Shown here piece by piece: positions 52,222-60,110 of a DNA stretch of 64,000 nucleotides. Source of the stretch: Novosphingobium panipatense (lineage in GTDB: Bacteria; Pseudomonadota; Alphaproteobacteria; Sphingomonadales; Sphingomonadaceae); contig NZ_MSQB01000021.1 in the NCBI RefSeq assembly GCF_002149965.1, positions 1 to 64,000 on the forward strand. The letters run 5' to 3'. The notes beneath the pieces were generated by a model that had not been told where the DNA came from, searched no databases, and saw nothing but the letters and a program-made list of their open reading frames with translations. The translations under genes and the position numbers were made by a program. How positions within the stretch are numbered: position 1 is the first letter of the stretch; every line of letters begins with the position of its first letter.

Positions 52222-53270
52222 TCCGCTGCCTCCGCCAGATAGGGTTCTTCCTCGACCGCGATCATCCGGTCGATCGCCCGGCGCGCCCACATGGAGCCCG
52301 CGTCGATGTTGAGGTTGTAGAAGACGTGGTCGGGATGCTCGTCGATGGCTACTTGCTGTGCCTCGATCACCGTCTCGTCCTCGACCATGATGCCGCCGCC
52401 GGCATTGAGCACGCGGCGGGTATGGCCCTGATCGCCTATGTTGTAATTGCGCAGGTGCGCCCAGAAATAATAGCAGGTCTTGTCCGTCGAGGGCGTGGGC
52501 AGGTGCAGCACCCGCATATCGACGCCCTGCGAACGATCGCCTTCCGGCGCGCCGGTTCCGGCCGGGGCCACGCCGACTTCGAGGTAGATCACCGAGGGCG
52601 CAAGGAAATTGATGATCTGCCAGCGATCGGTCTTGCCCGGCTTGCCGAGTTGCCCCGCCCAGAATGGGGGCGCTTCCTCGTTCAGCACCCAGCGTTCGAC
52701 GCGCGCGGTGCGCTCGCCGTGGAAGGCATCGAAGGGCGCCTCGGCCAGGGCCTCGTTGCCGATGCTGGAGGCATGGACGAACGTCTCGTGGGTAAGGTCC
52801 ATGAGGTTGTCGATGACCAGGCGATAATCCGCCTTCACCTCGGTCATGCTGCCGTCGCCCGCCCATTCGGCATGGTCGGGCCAGGGCAGGTCCGGGATCA
52901 GCGCCGGATCGGCCAGCGCCGCGTCACCCGGCCAGACCCAGACGAAGCGGTGGCGCTGGACGACCGGGAACGACTTCACGCAGGCCGAGGGGTTGATCGT
53001 CTCCTGCGAGGGCATGTGGGTGCAGCGCCCGTTGGGGCCGAACACCAGCCCGTGATAGCCGCAGCGCACGTCGTCACCCTGAAGCGATCCGATCGAGAGC
53101 GGCACCAGCCGGTGCCAGCAGGCATCCTCCAGTGCTACCGGCGTCCCGTCCTGCTTGCGGTAGAGCACCATCTTGCGATTGCAGATCGTGCGCGAAAGCA
53201 GGCTGCGGCCCACTTCGGCATCCCACGCGGCGACGTACCACGCATTCATCGGGAATGTGCGTTGCTTCAT
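52218..53270 (-). CDS. Rieske oxygenase, vanillate O-demethylase (VanA) type
   Basis: The protein has 350 residues. The Rieske centre is C51-x-H53 and C70-x2-H73 (CWHR and CGYHG). The mononuclear iron site is DLTHETFVH with H161 and H166 and a bridging Asp just before. MNAWYVAAWDAEV and VKSFPVVQRHRFVWVWPGD are typical of VanA. It likely demethylates vanillate or a related methoxy-aromatic to give protocatechuate or its analogue for LigAB next door. ATG 53270 follows GGGAGAAGAG. The substrate is inferred. Confidence 0.88.
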   Translation of the reverse strand: MKQRTFPMNAWYVAAWDAEVGRSLLSRTICNRKMVLYRKQDGTPVALEDACWHRLVPLSIGSLQGDDVRCGYHGLVFGPNGRCTHMPSQETINPSACVKSFPVVQRHRFVWVWPGDAALADPALIPDLPWPDHAEWAGDGSMTEVKADYRLVIDNLMDLTHETFVHASSIGNEALAEAPFDAFHGERTARVERWVLNEEAPPFWAGQLGKPGKTDRWQIINFLAPSVIYLEVGVAPAGTGAPEGDRSQGVDMRVLHLPTPSTDKTCYYFWAHLRNYNIGDQGHTRRVLNAGGGIMVEDETVIEAQQVAIDEHPDHVFYNLNIDAGSMWARRAIDRMIAVEEEPYLAEAAE

Positions 53271-53296
53271 GTTCTCTTCTCCCAAGATCCCGGCCA

Positions 53297-53659
53297 TCAG
53301 CGTGCGTGCGGCACGGCCCGGGTCTGCATGAATTCCTCGAGGCTCTCGCCGCGCATGATCGCGTAGACTTCGAGATTGGTCTTGCGCACCACCCGCGCCC
53401 ACTTTTCGAGGACGAAGAAGTTCACCCCTGATTGGACGATGCCCAGCCAGTCGCGCGCGCGGACAAGGGCCTTTTCCTCATCGTCCAGCCCGGCGGAGGC
53501 CATTGCCGCTTCCTCGTCCTGCCAGAAGGCCTCGCGGGCTTCCGGGCGGATCATGTTCCAGAAGAAGCGGTTGAAGGCGAGGCGGCGATTGCAGGTGCGT
53601 AGGTCGAACACGTAAGTGCCTTCCGGCATGCCCAGCGTCTGGGGATTCTGCGTGAACAT
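53297..53659 (-). CDS. ligA: Protocatechuate 4,5-dioxygenase small (alpha) subunit, LigA type
   Basis: The protein has 120 residues and the all-helical LigA fold: RRLAFNRFFWNMIRPEAREAFWQDEEAAM is split by a short turn, followed by ALVRARDWLGIVQSGVNFFVLEKWARV. It partners LigB, ending three bases before the ligB stop region; in LigAB the alpha subunit closes over the active site. It is shorter at the N-terminus than the Sphingobium SYK-6 LigA that I recall, and differs in detail, so the cleaved catechol may not be protocatechuate itself. Confidence 0.8.
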   Translation of the reverse strand: MFTQNPQTLGMPEGTYVFDLRTCNRRLAFNRFFWNMIRPEAREAFWQDEEAAMASAGLDDEEKALVRARDWLGIVQSGVNFFVLEKWARVVRKTNLEVYAIMRGESLEEFMQTRAVPHAR

Positions 53660-53662
53660 GGC

Positions 53663-54544
53663 TCAGGCCACCTCCTGCTCGCGCATCGGCGCGGCAAGAT
53701 CGCCGGCAACGCGCTCCTCGTAAGTGACGACCGTCATCGCGGTGGTGGTCATCAGGTAGTAGTTGCGATGAACCTCATCGAGCTGCGGCCCCAGCGCCCC
53801 GCGCATCGCCAGCCACATGATCTGCTCGACGCTCTCGGCGCCGCCCAGCCGCACATAGTCGGCATGGCTGAGCCTGGTCAGCCGCTCGGGGTCGTCGCGC
53901 AGCAGTTCCAGGAATTCGAGGTCCCACTCGGTATTGTTGAAGCCGGTCCGTTCGCCATGAATCTGGTGCGAAAGTCCGCCGGTTCCGACCACGACCACGC
54001 TCAGGTCCTCGGGATAGCTTTCCACTGCGCGCCGCACCGCCTGCCCCAGCCGGTAGCAGCGCCGCGCGGTGGGGAGCGGATATTGCAGGACGTTGATGGC
54101 GATCGGCACGACCGTGCCCGGCCAGTCCGGCTCATGCGGCCAGAGCAGCGGCAGGGGCGAGGCGATGCCGTGGTCGATCGGCTTGTTCTGGAAGAACGCC
54201 AGGTCGAACTCCTCGTTCACCAGCGCCTCGCCGATATGGGCCTGGAAATCCACGTCGCCGCGAATGTCGGGAAGACCGCGCAGCCCCGCGCCTTCGTCCG
54301 CGACCGGGAAGCGCGCGCCCACGCCCAGCGCGAAGGTGGGATAGAGATCGAAGAACAGCGTCGTCGCGTGGTCGTTGTAGAAGAACAGCAGAACGTCCGG
54401 CTGCTTTTCCGCGAGCCAGCGGGCGACCGGCTTGTAGCCTTCGAATAGAGGCGCCCAGACCGGGTCTTCCTGCCGCCCCTTGTCATAGGCGACGCCGATC
54501 GTGGGTACGTGCGAGGTGCCGATGCCGCCAATGATCCTTGCCAT
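53663..54544 (-). CDS. ligB: Protocatechuate 4,5-dioxygenase large (beta) subunit, LigB type
   Basis: The protein has 293 residues of the class III extradiol family. Likely iron ligands are H12 (GTSHVPTIG) and H58 (YNDHATTLFF) plus a Glu in GGAESVEQIMW; the catalytic His is in GTGGLSHQIHG. AAAGGACATACC precedes the ATG. It opens the ring of protocatechuate or a 3-O-methylgallate/gallate-like substrate between carbons 4 and 5. The downstream genes for the 4,5-pathway (ligC, ligI, ligJ, ligK) are not here. Confidence 0.87.
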   Translation of the reverse strand: MARIIGGIGTSHVPTIGVAYDKGRQEDPVWAPLFEGYKPVARWLAEKQPDVLLFFYNDHATTLFFDLYPTFALGVGARFPVADEGAGLRGLPDIRGDVDFQAHIGEALVNEEFDLAFFQNKPIDHGIASPLPLLWPHEPDWPGTVVPIAINVLQYPLPTARRCYRLGQAVRRAVESYPEDLSVVVVGTGGLSHQIHGERTGFNNTEWDLEFLELLRDDPERLTRLSHADYVRLGGAESVEQIMWLAMRGALGPQLDEVHRNYYLMTTTAMTVVTYEERVAGDLAAPMREQEVA

Positions 54545-54566
54545 GGTATGTCCTTTTGAAGAGCGT

Positions 54567-55661
54567 TCAGTACGCGCGCGCCTGCTGCGCGGCGGCGCGT
54601 TCGAAGATGGAGCGGCGCATCAGCAGTCCGGGTTTGTCCGGCGCGAAGTTGAGGTCGAACTGCGGCTCCGCATCGGCGTTCACCGTCTCGGAAATCCATT
54701 CGAGAGCATCGACGTCTTCCAGATAGGCCTGCTCCGAAGCGCTGCGCAGGAACTCGTCCGCCGCCTCGTCGTCCAGCCGCCGGTCGCGCGAGTTGAACCA
54801 CCAGTAATGGAGCGAGTTCTGCGTTTCGGGCGTGATGAGATGGGTGATGTTGAAACGATAGACTTCTGCCTTGCCGGAGGGATCCTCGTTGTCGGTCACG
54901 CTGGCATAGGCGGTGTGCAGCGCCGGGGAGACGAAGCGGGCCTCGGAAAACCGGTCGACGCGGCGCTCCATCAGGCCCATCGGCACGCCGTAGATGCCCG
55001 GAGGCGGCGCATTCTTCAGCGACCGGTAGATGACGATGACGTCGCCCTCCTGCCGCACATCCAGCTTGGAACGCGCGAATTCGGGCGTGCCGACGGTGCC
55101 GGGATGGAGGAAGGGGAAATGCGTCTGGTCCAGCAGGTTCTCGTGCATGGCGACGTAGTCCGACTTCATGTGGAAACTGCCGCGCACGCTCTTCCAGCCG
55201 GGGCTGGCCAGCCACGATGTGTCCGGGATCAGGCTCTCGTCGGCATGGTCGGGATCGCCCATCCAGATCCACACCAGCGGGCCGCGTTCCGCGGTGGGAA
55301 AGGCGCGGACATTGGCATTGGTCGGCACGATCGGCATCGAGGGCATGTTCACGCAGCGCCCCGAGGGATCGAACTGCATGCCGTGATAGCCGCAGACCAG
55401 CACGTCCCCATCGAGCCGCCCTTTCGCCAGCGGGAAGGAGCGGTGCGGGCAGCGGTTGCGCACGGCCACGGGCTCTCCCGCCAAAGTGCGGTAGAGCGCC
55501 ACGTCCACGCCCAGCAGGCGGCGGGCAAGGATGTCGCGGGTGATCTCGTCAGAGAAGCCGGCGACATACCAGCAATCGCGCACCAGCGGGGTGTTCTGGT
55601 CGGCGAAGCGTCCCATCTCCAGAGGGGAGGGCGCGGCGGCAATGGCGGTAATCGAATTCAT
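54567..55661 (-). CDS. Second Rieske oxygenase (aromatic O-demethylase/ring hydroxylase alpha subunit)
   Basis: The protein has 364 residues. The Rieske ligands are C71/H73 (CPHRSFP) and C90/H93 (CGYHGMQF); the mononuclear iron ligands are H181 and H186 (LLDQTHFPFLH). It differs from the first oxygenase of the operon in the C-terminal substrate domain, so it should serve another methoxy- or carboxy-aromatic. GGGAGAG precedes ATG 55661. Its reductase is the next gene upstream, 14 bases away. The exact substrate is not evident. Confidence 0.88.
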   Translation of the reverse strand: MNSITAIAAAPSPLEMGRFADQNTPLVRDCWYVAGFSDEITRDILARRLLGVDVALYRTLAGEPVAVRNRCPHRSFPLAKGRLDGDVLVCGYHGMQFDPSGRCVNMPSMPIVPTNANVRAFPTAERGPLVWIWMGDPDHADESLIPDTSWLASPGWKSVRGSFHMKSDYVAMHENLLDQTHFPFLHPGTVGTPEFARSKLDVRQEGDVIVIYRSLKNAPPPGIYGVPMGLMERRVDRFSEARFVSPALHTAYASVTDNEDPSGKAEVYRFNITHLITPETQNSLHYWWFNSRDRRLDDEAADEFLRSASEQAYLEDVDALEWISETVNADAEPQFDLNFAPDKPGLLMRRSIFERAAAQQARAY

Positions 55662-55675
55662 GTGATCTCTCCCAA

Positions 55676-56659
55676 TCACGCGTCGAGGACGAGCGTGCCG
55701 CCGCGCAGGCGCGATACGCAGATGCACAGCGTGTCTCCGGCGGCGCGCTCTTCTTCGCTCAGGTAGGAATCGCGGTGGTCGATGCGCTCGCCGCCCTCCA
55801 GTACGGGGAGCGGGCAGAGGCCGCATTCGCCGCGCCTGCAATCGGCAAGAGCCTCGATCCCGGCCACGGTCAGCGCATCGAGAATGCTGGTATCGCGCCC
55901 GACGCCCAGGGTCCGGCCCGAACGGCGCAGCTCGACTTCGAAAGGCACGTCGTCCGGCGAAGGTCCGGCCGTGAAGCGCTCCGAACGAACGCGGCCTTCT
56001 TGCCAGCCGAGATCCCCGGCCGCCGCATGGACGGCGTCGATCATCGCCGCCGGGCCGCAGACGTAGACGGTGGTGTCGTCGCTCTGGCGCAGCAGCAGTT
56101 CGCGAATGTCGAGGTGGCGCGCGGCGGTCTCTCCGCTGAAATGGAGACGTCCCGAGGCGCCCGCCAGCCGGGCGACGTCATCGGCATAGGCCATCTGCTC
56201 CGCGGCGCGCCCGGTGTAGATCAGCTCGAACGGGCGCTTGCGCCGCACCAGGCTGCGCAGCATGGAGTAGATCGGCGTGATGCCGATGCCCCCCGCGATC
56301 AGCAGGCTGCGGCTGTCGCGCAAGTCGAGCGGAAAGTTGTTGCGCGGCCGGGATACCTTGAGCCGCGTGCCGACCGCGAAGGTGTCGTGGATATGGGCAG
56401 AACCGCGCTGCCGGTCTTCCCGCTGCACGGCGATGCGGTAGCGATCCGGTGCATCGTCCTCCAGCCCTGCACCGCCGACCAGCGAGTAATGCCGCACGAC
56501 AGGGCCGCTGAGCGGCGAGACCGTGTGCAGTTCGACATGGGCGCCGGGCGCCGGACGCGGGAGCGGCGCGCCGTCCACGGCGGCGAGGACATATTCGCGA
56601 ATGCGCGGCGTCAGCTGGCGGATTCCTGCCACCGCCACATCGATCAACTGGCCTTTCAC
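55676..56659 (-). CDS. Second Rieske-system reductase (VanB-like)
   Basis: The protein has 327 residues from GTG 56659, with AAAGGAGAGG four bases upstream. FAD (RHYSLVGGAG), NAD (LLIAGGIGITPIYSML and YVCGPAAMID) and 2Fe-2S (C274, C279, C282, last Cys in ICVSR) domains are in the usual order. It is the first gene of the six-gene leftward operon and sits behind the VanR-like operator and promoter. It should reduce the adjacent Rieske oxygenase. Confidence 0.9.
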   Translation of the reverse strand: MKGQLIDVAVAGIRQLTPRIREYVLAAVDGAPLPRPAPGAHVELHTVSPLSGPVVRHYSLVGGAGLEDDAPDRYRIAVQREDRQRGSAHIHDTFAVGTRLKVSRPRNNFPLDLRDSRSLLIAGGIGITPIYSMLRSLVRRKRPFELIYTGRAAEQMAYADDVARLAGASGRLHFSGETAARHLDIRELLLRQSDDTTVYVCGPAAMIDAVHAAAGDLGWQEGRVRSERFTAGPSPDDVPFEVELRRSGRTLGVGRDTSILDALTVAGIEALADCRRGECGLCPLPVLEGGERIDHRDSYLSEEERAAGDTLCICVSRLRGGTLVLDA

Positions 56660-56727
56660 CCGACCTCTCCTTTGTCTGGGCAATGCGACGCTTGCCACCG
56701 CGATCTCTGTCGCGATTCGATGATCAG

Positions 56728-56797
56728 AGATTCACATTGTATCCATTGATTGTCAATATACTCAAATAGAGGCCTGTTTTCGGCCTTTATGGATACA
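56728..56797. promoter_or_regulatory. Divergent promoter with two VanR-like operators
   Basis: TGTATCCA (56738-56745) and TGGATACA (56790-56797) are inverted copies, within ATTGTATCCATT and a similar sequence. Both resemble the VanR site ATTGGATCCAAT. On the minus strand TTGACA (56756-56751) and GAATCT (56733-56728) are 17 bases apart, and the first operator fills the spacer. A GntR repressor could block the operon and its own gene. Confidence 0.65.
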
Positions 56798-56874
56798 TTA
56801 TGCCGGTCAATGAATCCAAAGATGCTGTCGCAGCCTCTTGGCCATGCGAGGCTTGCTGTTGTAGGTTGCCCCCG

Positions 56875-57582
56875 ATGTTGACCGATGCGACCCAGACCGT
56901 TCGCGGCAGACCCTCCGCCCTTACCCGCCTGCGCGAGATGATCCTGCGCGGCATGCTCCAGCCGGGCGAGCGGCTGCTGGAAGTGGAGCTGGCCGAGCGC
57001 CTCGACATGTCGAGAACGCCGATCCGGCAGGCCCTGCCCGCGCTCGCGCTGGAAGGGCTGGTCGTTCCCGCTGGCGGGCGCGGCTATGCCGTGCGCGCCT
57101 TCACGCGGGCGGAAAGCCTGGACGCCCTGCACTTGCGCGCCATGCTGGAAGGCTATGCCGCGCGCAGCATCGTGCTGGCCGGAAAAGGCCGCGACGTGGC
57201 GGACCGGCTCGCCGTGCTGCTGGCCGAGGGCGACGCGCTGCTCTCCGCCGCCGCCCTGTCGGACACGCTTGAGGAAAAGTACGGCGTGCTCAACGAACGC
57301 TTCCATGACGTGGTCGTGGAAGGCGCGGGCAACAGCCTGCTCAAGGACCTGATCGGCCGCTGCAACGTAGTTCCCTTCACCTCGCCCAAGGTCATCGCCT
57401 TCGAGGAAACCGAAGAGGAAGAGATCCTGGAACTCATGCGCTTCGCGCACCGCCAGCACCATGCCATCGTCAATGCCTTTCGCGCCGGGGACGCGCTGCG
57501 CGTGGAGATGCTGTTCCGCGAACATGCCACGACGCAGGAAAGCAGCATGGCGATGGGAGAGACGCTGCGCCGCGCGCTATAA
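56875..57582 (+). CDS. GntR/FCD-family regulator (VanR-like)
   Basis: The protein has 235 residues from ATG 56875. The winged helix has SALTRLREMILRGMLQPGERL and LAERLDMSRTPIRQALPALALEGLV, and the FCD ligand domain fills the rest, with the metal-binding Asp/His pattern (NERFHDVVVEGAGN and RQHHAIVNAF). The start is uncertain: ATG 56800 is in frame and would add a Cys-rich 25-residue tail, but neither has a strong ribosome site. It is divergent from the Rieske-ligAB operon and likely represses it until vanillate or a related acid binds. Confidence 0.87.
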   Translation: MLTDATQTVRGRPSALTRLREMILRGMLQPGERLLEVELAERLDMSRTPIRQALPALALEGLVVPAGGRGYAVRAFTRAESLDALHLRAMLEGYAARSIVLAGKGRDVADRLAVLLAEGDALLSAAALSDTLEEKYGVLNERFHDVVVEGAGNSLLKDLIGRCNVVPFTSPKVIAFEETEEEEILELMRFAHRQHHAIVNAFRAGDALRVEMLFREHATTQESSMAMGETLRRAL

Positions 57583-57687
57583 CGGGAGCGGCATAGCTCG
57601 CATCGACAATGCGATAGGCCTCTGGCGCCCGCCTGCCCCTAGCATGACCTCCAAAGCGCCGGACCAAGGCGCGATGGAGGATGACCG

Positions 57688-59019
57688 ATGGTAACGATCG
57701 CCAGGGCCGCGCCCTATCCGCAGCACGCCGATCCCGGCGAGAAGATGACGGCATTCCAGATCGCCGCGATCGGGGTCTGCGTGCTGATCAATGCGCTGGA
57801 CGGGTTCGACGTCCTGGCGATAGCCTTCACCGCCCCTGCCATCTCGCGCGAGTGGGGCCTTTCGCCGACGCAGATCGGCGGGCTGTTCAGCGCGGGCCTG
57901 GCCGGGATGGGCATCGGCGCCTTCACCATCTCTCCGCTGGGAGACAAGCTGGGGCGTCGCCCGGCGATCCTGTTCTGCCTGGCGCTGCTCACCATCGGCA
58001 TGGCCAGTTCCGCCCTGACTGACAGCCTGCAATCGCTGGCGCTGACCCGCGTCGTCACCGGGCTGGGCATCGGCGGGATTCTTGCCAGCATCAATACGGT
58101 CGTGGCGGAATATGCCTCTGCGCGGCGGCGCAGCCTGGCAATATCGTGCATGGCGCTAGGCTATCCGGTGGGCGCGACGATCGGCGGCCTGGCGGCGGTT
58201 CCGCTGATCGAATCCTTCGGATGGCGCGCGGTCTACGTGCTCGGTGCCGCGGCGGCGGCCGTGCTCATCCCGCTGGTGCTCTGGCTCCTGCCGGAATCGA
58301 TCCAGTTCCTGACCGCGCGGCGCCCTGCCGGAGCGCTGGACAAGATCAACCGCGTGCGCGCCCGCCTGAACCAGATGCCGCTCGCCGTGCTGCCCGAACC
58401 CGCAAAGGACGCCCGTGCCCGCGAAGGCAGCATCGCCGACCTGTTCCGGGGGGAGATGCTGAAGTCCACCGTGCTGGTCCTGCTGCTCAACATCTGCGTC
58501 ATGGCGACGGTCTACTTCACGATCAGTTGGACGCCCAAGATCCTGTCCGAACTCGGCTTCAGCGACAGCATCGGCATCTATGCCTCGCTGATGATGAACG
58601 TGGCGGGCGCGATCGGCTGCCTGCTGTTCGGGCTGATGGCCAACCGCTTCGGCCTGCGCAACCTTTCCGCCGTCGTCTTCCTCGGCATGGCGCTGGCCCT
58701 TGCCGCCTTCGGCCTTGCACCGGCGCAGGCGGGCATGCTGATCGTGACCGCTTTCGTGGCGGGCTTCTTCCTCAACACCTCGATCACCTGCCTCTACACG
58801 ATCCTGCCGCAAGTCTTCCTGCCCGCCACCCGCGCCACCGGAACCGGGATCGGGCTGGGCGGCGGACGGATCGGCGCCGTGCTCGGCCCCTATCTGGCGG
58901 GCATGCTCATCGACGGCGGCTGGAGCCGCGCGGCCTATTGCATCGCGCTGGCCGTGCCGATGCTGCTGGCACTGACGATCCTGACGGCCCTGCCCTCCTT
59001 CAGGAAGGAAGCGGCATGA
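57688..59019 (+). CDS. MFS transporter, AAHS family (vanillate/aromatic acid uptake)
   Basis: The protein has 443 residues and about 12 helices. INALDGFDVLAIAFTAPAIS in helix 1 and PLGDKLGRRPAIL after helix 2 are AAHS signatures; the late ATRATGTGIGLGGGRIGAV is typical too. GGAGG lies eight bases before ATG. It follows the GntR gene by 105 bases and probably imports the substrate of the oxygenases, vanillate or another aromatic acid. It is the second such carrier in the window, so the two should differ in cargo. Confidence 0.88.
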   Translation: MVTIARAAPYPQHADPGEKMTAFQIAAIGVCVLINALDGFDVLAIAFTAPAISREWGLSPTQIGGLFSAGLAGMGIGAFTISPLGDKLGRRPAILFCLALLTIGMASSALTDSLQSLALTRVVTGLGIGGILASINTVVAEYASARRRSLAISCMALGYPVGATIGGLAAVPLIESFGWRAVYVLGAAAAAVLIPLVLWLLPESIQFLTARRPAGALDKINRVRARLNQMPLAVLPEPAKDARAREGSIADLFRGEMLKSTVLVLLLNICVMATVYFTISWTPKILSELGFSDSIGIYASLMMNVAGAIGCLLFGLMANRFGLRNLSAVVFLGMALALAAFGLAPAQAGMLIVTAFVAGFFLNTSITCLYTILPQVFLPATRATGTGIGLGGGRIGAVLGPYLAGMLIDGGWSRAAYCIALAVPMLLALTILTALPSFRKEAA

Positions 59020-59982
59020 TCATTGGGCCGGAATGTTCATCTTCAGCGGGATCGAGAAATCGAGCCAGAAGGACGTGCCCTTGAGACGGTTGGTAGTGTC
59101 CACTTCCTGAAGGACGCGCGCGCGAAACGTGGCCGGGCTCCTGCCCATGGTCACGTTGAGCGCGGCGGTTCCGCCAACCCCCACCGCCTCGCCCTTGAAC
59201 GGGCCGAGCGGGCCTCTGTCCCCCGTTACCTGCTTGAGGTAGTAGCCCTGCACACCCAGCGAGAAGGCAGGGGAGAACGCCTTTTCCACGGCCGCTTCGG
59301 CGTGGAACTCGTTGCCGCTGTCGTAGTCGGTCGTGCGGTTCTTGCCGTTGTAGGTATATCCGGCCTTGCCCGAGATATCCCAGCCCGACTTGGTATCGTG
59401 CCAGCTCAGTGCCAGCGAACCGTCGGCGGCCCAGCGGTGGAACGAGAGATTGGCCAGTTGCCCTTCGCGATAATGGCCCACCGGCACGTTGACCATGCTC
59501 GAAACCTGGACATGGAACTTCTCGCCATGCCAACCCATCATGACGAGGCCCACCGGATCGCCGACCGTAAGCGTGGAATCGCGCCGGGACGCGGAAAGGG
59601 CCGGTCCGCCCGGTCTGGTCAGGACCGCCTCCACATCCAGCATCGGCGCGCCGAGCGGCATGATCGCGCCCACGGCCAGCGTGCCGCCCAGGAACTTGGT
59701 CGAAGGGACGAAGAGCAGCGTTTCGAAATCCGCCACGATCGTCGCGTCCAGACCGGCGACCACCCTGCCGTTGAGGGGAAACTCGCGGGAACGCCCGGCA
59801 TCGCCGTCATAGACGTAGATCGTCTTGTCGTAGAAGATGCCCTCGACGGGGGGCATCACCGCCGCCCCCGGTCCGCCCGATCCCAGCAGATAGAGCGAGG
59901 CCGCCCCATCGGTGGCCTGCGCGGGCGCAGCGCAACAGAGGCCGAAAATTCCGCCTGCCGTGCAAAGCATGACCTTTTTCAT
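59020..59982 (-). CDS. Outer membrane channel, phenol-degradation (SphA/MetA-pathway) family
   Basis: The protein has 320 residues with a signal peptide cleaved near AQATDGA. The barrel has glycine-rich, alternating strands and the family-typical LAVGAIMPLGAP, VPVGHYREGQLANLS and DISGKAGYTYNGKN. The final residue run is less aromatic than most barrels. Its stop abuts the stop of the convergent transporter with no gap. It is likely used for uptake of hydrophobic aromatics across the outer membrane. Confidence 0.82.
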   Translation of the reverse strand: MKKVMLCTAGGIFGLCCAAPAQATDGAASLYLLGSGGPGAAVMPPVEGIFYDKTIYVYDGDAGRSREFPLNGRVVAGLDATIVADFETLLFVPSTKFLGGTLAVGAIMPLGAPMLDVEAVLTRPGGPALSASRRDSTLTVGDPVGLVMMGWHGEKFHVQVSSMVNVPVGHYREGQLANLSFHRWAADGSLALSWHDTKSGWDISGKAGYTYNGKNRTTDYDSGNEFHAEAAVEKAFSPAFSLGVQGYYLKQVTGDRGPLGPFKGEAVGVGGTAALNVTMGRSPATFRARVLQEVDTTNRLKGTSFWLDFSIPLKMNIPAQ

Positions 59983-60110
59983 GACTCGTCTCGCCTGACT
60001 GCTGCAACGAGCCTGAAAATATCGACGAATTCCGGCACAATATTATTGGGGAAATCCCCGAGGTCGCCCCGGAATGCTGCCCGCCATGCTGCCAGGAGGC
60101 GTCCCGCGCC

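Noticed and set aside
51178..52866. Longer version of the VanB-like reductase with 215 extra N-terminal residues
   Set aside because: The extension overlaps the Rieske oxygenase in another frame; ATG 52221 gives the normal family start and an ATGA overlap.
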